From Bacteroidota bacterium (lineage in GTDB: Bacteria; Bacteroidota; Rhodothermia; Rhodothermales; JAHQVL01), in the NCBI GenBank assembly GCA_039111535.1, contig JBCCIM010000039.1, positions 1 to 37,657 on the forward strand: DNA of 37,657 nucleotides, in the 5' to 3' direction. Shown piece by piece: positions 34,012-37,657 of this stretch. How positions within the stretch are numbered: the first letter of the stretch is position 1; each line of letters starts with the position of its first letter. The notes beneath the pieces were generated by a model, which ran no database searches, was not told the origin of the DNA, and worked only from the letters and a program-made list of their open reading frames with translations. The translations under genes and the position numbers were made by a program.

Positions 34012-34965
34012 TCATTGTTGCTGCATGGCGGCTTGCTGCTTTGCCCGCCCATTAAAAGCTTCTCGGGGCTTCATCGGGGTTTCGTTGAGTAGAATTTCGC
34101 CAGGCTTTTCCTGGTAGTCTGATAGCGCGACGCGTACCCCTACGCCAAGCCTTTCGGTTGCATCACCTTTGAAGGTGCCGCGAGTTGGAGGAACGTCAGC
34201 ATAATCGCGCCCAATGGCTACACGAATATGGCGCTCACCTGCAATAAGGTTATTCGTTGGATCAAAACCAATCCACCCCAATTCCGGCAACCAGGCTTCC
34301 ATCCAGGCATGCGTAGCGTCCTCCGCTGATCGATCCTCATCTTCATTCCGATGAAACAGGTAACCGCTCACATACCGGCAGGGAATGCCTACCATACGGC
34401 CAAGGGTAATCATAATATGGGTAAAGTCCTGGCAAACCCCACGCCTTACTTTTAGCGCTTCGTCTATCCTAGATTCAACGTGGGTACTCTGCGGCGCATA
34501 GTCAAAACCCTCATAGATGGATTTATTGAGCTTAATTAGTGTCGTGAGCGGGTCAGCCAGCCGGCCCAACTTTAATTCTTTGGCCATGGTCAGCAACAAT
34601 GGCGTTGACTGTGCAAAGTCACTCGGATTTACATAATCCCAATGGATATCCCTTGCTTCGCCATCGAGTGCGTCCCAAGAAATAGCTGGCAGAGCGTCCG
34701 GCAACGTAGAAAAAGGCATTACTTCCACCGTGGCATCCGCTTGCAGCAATAACTCGGTATGCAAAGCAGGAATATCAAAGTGGTGGACCGTATTTAACAT
34801 GAAGTCCTGGTAAGAAGAGACAGCGACGTGCGGTTGAACCGAAATGGAGAAATTCACACATAACTGCTTGCCCTCACTCCGGGGCTGCATACGCAACTCG
34901 GTAACGCTCTCGCGTACGGGGCGGTCGTATTGAAATCGCGTGATGTGTTGGATGGTATATCGCAT
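34012..34965 (-). CDS. Transglutaminase-like family protein
   Basis: The product has 317 residues and no signal peptide. Residues ~1-85 are the bacterial transglutaminase-like N-terminal domain (YTIQHITRFQYDRPVRES). Residues ~150-240 are the papain-like core with C178 (RRGVCQDFTH), H219 (ATHAWMEAW) and an Asp in GWIGFDPTN, the complete Cys-His-Asp triad. It follows the alpha-E gene by 50 bases on the same strand. Together with the ATP-grasp gene they form a conserved trio in many bacteria, thought to build and cleave an amide-linked peptide product. The product of the trio remains poorly defined. Confidence 0.92.
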   Translation of the reverse strand: MRYTIQHITRFQYDRPVRESVTELRMQPRSEGKQLCVNFSISVQPHVAVSSYQDFMLNTVHHFDIPALHTELLLQADATVEVMPFSTLPDALPAISWDALDGEARDIHWDYVNPSDFAQSTPLLLTMAKELKLGRLADPLTTLIKLNKSIYEGFDYAPQSTHVESRIDEALKVRRGVCQDFTHIMITLGRMVGIPCRYVSGYLFHRNEDEDRSAEDATHAWMEAWLPELGWIGFDPTNNLIAGERHIRVAIGRDYADVPPTRGTFKGDATERLGVGVRVALSDYQEKPGEILLNETPMKPREAFNGRAKQQAAMQQQ

Positions 34966-35015
34966 AGCTAATCAAGGCAGGGAAGCAAACTTTCGATCGG
35001 TGAATACCTGGTCAT

Positions 35016-35993
35016 TTAATATCTGGCCATAGAAGATGCCGGCAATTTTTCATCTACCGGATAATGGATATAATTTTGATAGAGCAAAGTGTGTATCTGT
35101 CTACACTCCATCTGTATATCCCGCAACACGACGTAGAGATTGTTGGAAATAATCTCATCGATGTGCCCATAATCTAGCATCGCTTTGAGCCGGCCTACAG
35201 CACGTATGACATTGCTGTTTTTGTGTGACTCAGCGGCGTCTGCGATGAAAAACAGGGCATCACGCACCATCATTACGGAAAAATGGACAGAGTGGGGAAA
35301 CTCTTCATTCAAGAGCAGAAACTCTGCAATCCAGGAGAACTTTGTGTTTGCTGTGTAAACTTTGCAATACGCCTCCCACGCGGTACAACTACGAAGCAGA
35401 CATACAGCATCCTGGTGTGCCTCACGCGAGAGTTCGAGTGCTTCGAGTCCGAGTCCCCGGAGATACACATCAAGCAAGGTCGAAATATTGCCGGCCCGCT
35501 CGATAAACTGACCAACCTGAATAAATTGCCACCCTTGCCCCCTGTTCATCGTTGAGTCGGTGATGCCTTGAAACAGGTGGGTTCCTTGCTTGACTTCCTG
35601 AAAAAATGCGTGCGGTTGCGCCCAAACTGTTTGCGCATTGGCCGCTGTAACATTCAAATAGAGACGGTTGACTTGCTCCCACATTTCGGAACTGATTTCT
35701 TCGCGCACCTGCCGCGCATTTTCGCGCGCTGCAGCGATTGTCGAAGCAATGGATCCGGATTCATTTGTATCAAACGAGAGGCGCTGCATGTACGAAAAAG
35801 GACGCGCAGGTTCATCCATCTCCACCTGAATGCCCAGACTGGCAAAGAGCTTTTCCCATGCCTTCGCTGCGGCATCGGGCGAGCGCTCTGGCAACAGATC
35901 CAGCGTCACATCTAACAAACGGGCCGTATGTTGGGCCCGCTCCAGATAGCGGCTCATCCAGTAGAGGTTGTCAGCAACCCGAGACAGCATCAT
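35016..35993 (-). CDS. Alpha-E domain protein (DUF403)
   Basis: An all-helical protein of 325 residues. The N-terminus MLSRVADNLYWMSRYLERAQ is the family signature. RGQGWQFIQVGQFIERAGN and SWIAEFLLLNEEFPHSV are further conserved segments. The biochemical role is unknown; it is nearly always encoded beside a circularly permuted ATP-grasp protein and a transglutaminase, as here. A second ATG lies one codon downstream. Confidence 0.92.
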   Translation of the reverse strand: MMLSRVADNLYWMSRYLERAQHTARLLDVTLDLLPERSPDAAAKAWEKLFASLGIQVEMDEPARPFSYMQRLSFDTNESGSIASTIAAARENARQVREEISSEMWEQVNRLYLNVTAANAQTVWAQPHAFFQEVKQGTHLFQGITDSTMNRGQGWQFIQVGQFIERAGNISTLLDVYLRGLGLEALELSREAHQDAVCLLRSCTAWEAYCKVYTANTKFSWIAEFLLLNEEFPHSVHFSVMMVRDALFFIADAAESHKNSNVIRAVGRLKAMLDYGHIDEIISNNLYVVLRDIQMECRQIHTLLYQNYIHYPVDEKLPASSMARY

Positions 35994-36080
35994 GGTCTAC
36001 ACCGTTTAAAGCATTGAAAATCAAACAAAGAAAGTCGTACAACAGTAGGAATTTCTTTGATATTCGATGTTGCTCGTGCC

Positions 36081-37430
36081 TTACTCATGCAGGACCCAGG
36101 TATCTTTACTTCCGCCACCCTGTGAAGAGTTAACCACGAGTGATCCCTTTTGCAAAGCAACGCGGGTCAACCCGCCCGGTACAATGTTAACTTCAGCACC
36201 ATTTAGCACAAAGGGCCGCAAGTCTACATGGCGGGATTCGATGTGACCGTCGATGAAACAGGGTACGCACGAAAGATCTAGCGTAGGCTGAGCGATATAG
36301 TCGCGCGGATTTGCCTTGATCCGCATCCTGAATTCCTCGCGCATCGCCTTGGTACTGTGGGGCCCGATTAACATGCCGTAGCCTCCCGATTCGCCAACTG
36401 CCTTTACAACCAGCTGATCCAGCCGGCCCAGTACGTGCTGCAATTGCGCTTTGTCCTCCAGCAGATAGGTCTCCACGTTCTCGATAATAGGATCTTCACC
36501 GAGATAATACTTGATGATTTGGGGTACGTACGCATAGACCGCTTTGTCGTCTGCGACACCCGTGCCCACAGCATTGGCCAGAGCCACGTTGCCGGCGCGG
36601 TACACATTGAATAAACCCGACACGCCCAGAATGGAGTCTGGCCGAAAAATCAAGGGATCCAAAAAATCGTCATCAATTCGGCGGTATACGACATCAACTT
36701 TGTGTAGTCCTGCCGTCGTTCGCATGTACAGAAAGTTGTTGTGTACCAGTAAGTCACGGCCTTCTACAAGCGGAACGCCCATCTGCCGGGCCAAAAAGGT
36801 GTGCTCAAAATATGCCGAGTTGAATACCCCGGGCGACAGTAGTACAATTTTGGGTTCAGCAACATGATCTGGCGCCAGTGCGCGCAGGGTAGCGAGCAGG
36901 GTTTGGCCATAATGCATAATGGGTTGCACACCGTAATGCTGAAACATGCCGGGAAAAACGTGTTTCATCACCTGCCGATTCGCGAGCATATAAGAAACGC
37001 CGCTGGGGACGCGCAGGTTGTCTTCCAGGACCATAAACTTCCCGTCCCCGACCCGAACGAGGTCCGTGCCGGCAATGGCAACGTATGCATTCCGTGGTAT
37101 CGATACGCCCCGCATTTCACGACGATAGTGTTTGCTGCTATAAATCAGCTCCCGGGGGATAATACCCGCTTTCAGGATTCCACCCTCGTGATAAATATCC
37201 TTTAAGAAGAGATTAAGTGCCGTTATGCGCTGGGTCATCCCATCCTTTATGGTCTGCCATTCAGCATTTGAAATAAGCCGTGGCAGCAAATCATAAGGAA
37301 AGATGCGCTCGGTCCCTTTGTTTTCTGCATACACGGTAAACGTGATCCCTTGCTGCAGAAAAGACAAATCAGCGGCACTCTGGCGGTGTACCAACTCATT
37401 ATCCGGTAATTGGAGTAGAAAGCGATACAA
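36081..37430 (-). CDS. Circularly permuted ATP-grasp type 2 protein (N-terminus unresolved)
   Basis: At least 449 residues of the DUF404/DUF407-type ligase fold. Conserved segments include [79 protein letters not shown] and a late [11 protein letters not shown]-grasp enzymes couple ATP hydrolysis to amide formation. It is the first gene of the transglutaminase trio. The visible start is a TTG at 37430, and related sequence (NYEAL) lies just upstream in frame with no good ATG. An ATG at 37518 opens another frame that ends close to 37430, so a frameshift or an alternative start near the window edge is possible. Confidence 0.85.
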   Translation of the reverse strand: MYRFLLQLPDNELVHRQSAADLSFLQQGITFTVYAENKGTERIFPYDLLPRLISNAEWQTIKDGMTQRITALNLFLKDIYHEGGILKAGIIPRELIYSSKHYRREMRGVSIPRNAYVAIAGTDLVRVGDGKFMVLEDNLRVPSGVSYMLANRQVMKHVFPGMFQHYGVQPIMHYGQTLLATLRALAPDHVAEPKIVLLSPGVFNSAYFEHTFLARQMGVPLVEGRDLLVHNNFLYMRTTAGLHKVDVVYRRIDDDFLDPLIFRPDSILGVSGLFNVYRAGNVALANAVGTGVADDKAVYAYVPQIIKYYLGEDPIIENVETYLLEDKAQLQHVLGRLDQLVVKAVGESGGYGMLIGPHSTKAMREEFRMRIKANPRDYIAQPTLDLSCVPCFIDGHIESRHVDLRPFVLNGAEVNIVPGGLTRVALQKGSLVVNSSQGGGSKDTWVLHE

Positions 37431-37657
37431 CGCTTCATAGTTAGGCCAGGCCCGGGCCGAAATAGGGCAATGGGCCGAGTTCAGTTTCGAAGAAGCCAGA
37501 ACCCTGATCCCCGTGCATGACCGCGTTCGACAGCGCTTATCTTGCCGGTCTAGGGCCGGGCGTCAGTGTCTTTGATCCGTACCAGCATGGGGGAGCAATT
37601 TTAGACAAGTTTTGGTACGACGCCTCGCATATCAGGCCAAAACCTGCCGGGGTTTAC
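37431..37657. other. Window edge, no gene resolved
   Basis: It probably contains the true 5' end or promoter of the reverse-strand ATP-grasp gene. The reverse frame that includes [18 protein letters not shown] may belong to that protein if a one-base shift is present. Confidence 0.3.

Overview
The window looks like chromosomal DNA from a Rhodothermota/Bacteroidota-type bacterium, probably a marine Rhodothermales relative. This is inferred from gene style and not from a database match. The clues are a type IX secretion sorting tail (29959-30276), a Reg_prop/Y_Y_Y hybrid sensor kinase, a PQQ dehydrogenase-PKD-cytochrome fusion, many signal peptides and lipoproteins, few strong Shine-Dalgarno sites, and frequent GCCGGC in the GC-richer genes.

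The centrepiece, about 14.2-23.2 kb, is a diversity-generating retroelement (DGR) with three target genes. Its core is compact and overlapping: an HRDC accessory gene (17813-18346), an Avd-like four-helix-bundle gene (18318-18680) and a reverse transcriptase with the DGR signatures IGNLTSQ and YMDD (18677-19690). A 122-bp template repeat (TR, 19722-19843) follows, and a terminator closes the unit. Each target gene ends in a 122-bp variable repeat (VR) that aligns to the TR without gaps. By hand alignment the VRs differ from the TR at 17, 18 and 18 positions. Every difference falls on one of the 31 TR adenines, and none on the 91 other positions. That is the fingerprint of adenine-directed mutagenic retrohoming.

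The targets resemble immune or conflict sensors. Target 1 (14834-17608) is DUF4062 - STAND-type P-loop NTPase - transmembrane helix - FGE-sulfatase/C-type-lectin fold. Target 2 (20111-21601) is TIR - charged linker - transmembrane helix - the same lectin fold. Target 3 (21801-22931) is TIR joined directly to the lectin fold with no membrane segment. One template therefore diversifies the ligand-binding face of three effector proteins of two N-terminal types. Each VR is followed by a shared ~130-bp block holding a GCAGG/CCTGC hairpin 35 bp past the VR and a CCGCCC/GGGCGG hairpin further on.

The DGR block lies between two imperfect 67-bp direct repeats (14158-14224 and 23173-23239). Both end in a copy of the 3' end of tRNA-Asn and are followed at once by a terminator. 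The intact tRNA-Asn is at 10702-10773. This suggests successive insertions at the tRNA gene, although no integrase is visible. A separate 57-bp 3' fragment of tRNA-Leu (1326-1382) similarly marks off about 3.4 kb beside the intact tRNA-Leu (4721-4804).

The rest looks like ordinary chromosome. On the left are an NAD-dependent epimerase, a secreted two-domain beta protein, an amidohydrolase, an M1 metallopeptidase, a large hybrid sensor kinase and a G8-like beta-helix secreted protein. On the right are a fasciclin lipoprotein, a putative esterase, a Gfo/Idh/MocA oxidoreductase, the PQQ dehydrogenase fusion, an orphan T9SS tail, a lipoprotein pair, a TPR protein, a frame-broken lipoprotein, and the widespread transglutaminase / alpha-E / circularly permuted ATP-grasp cluster.
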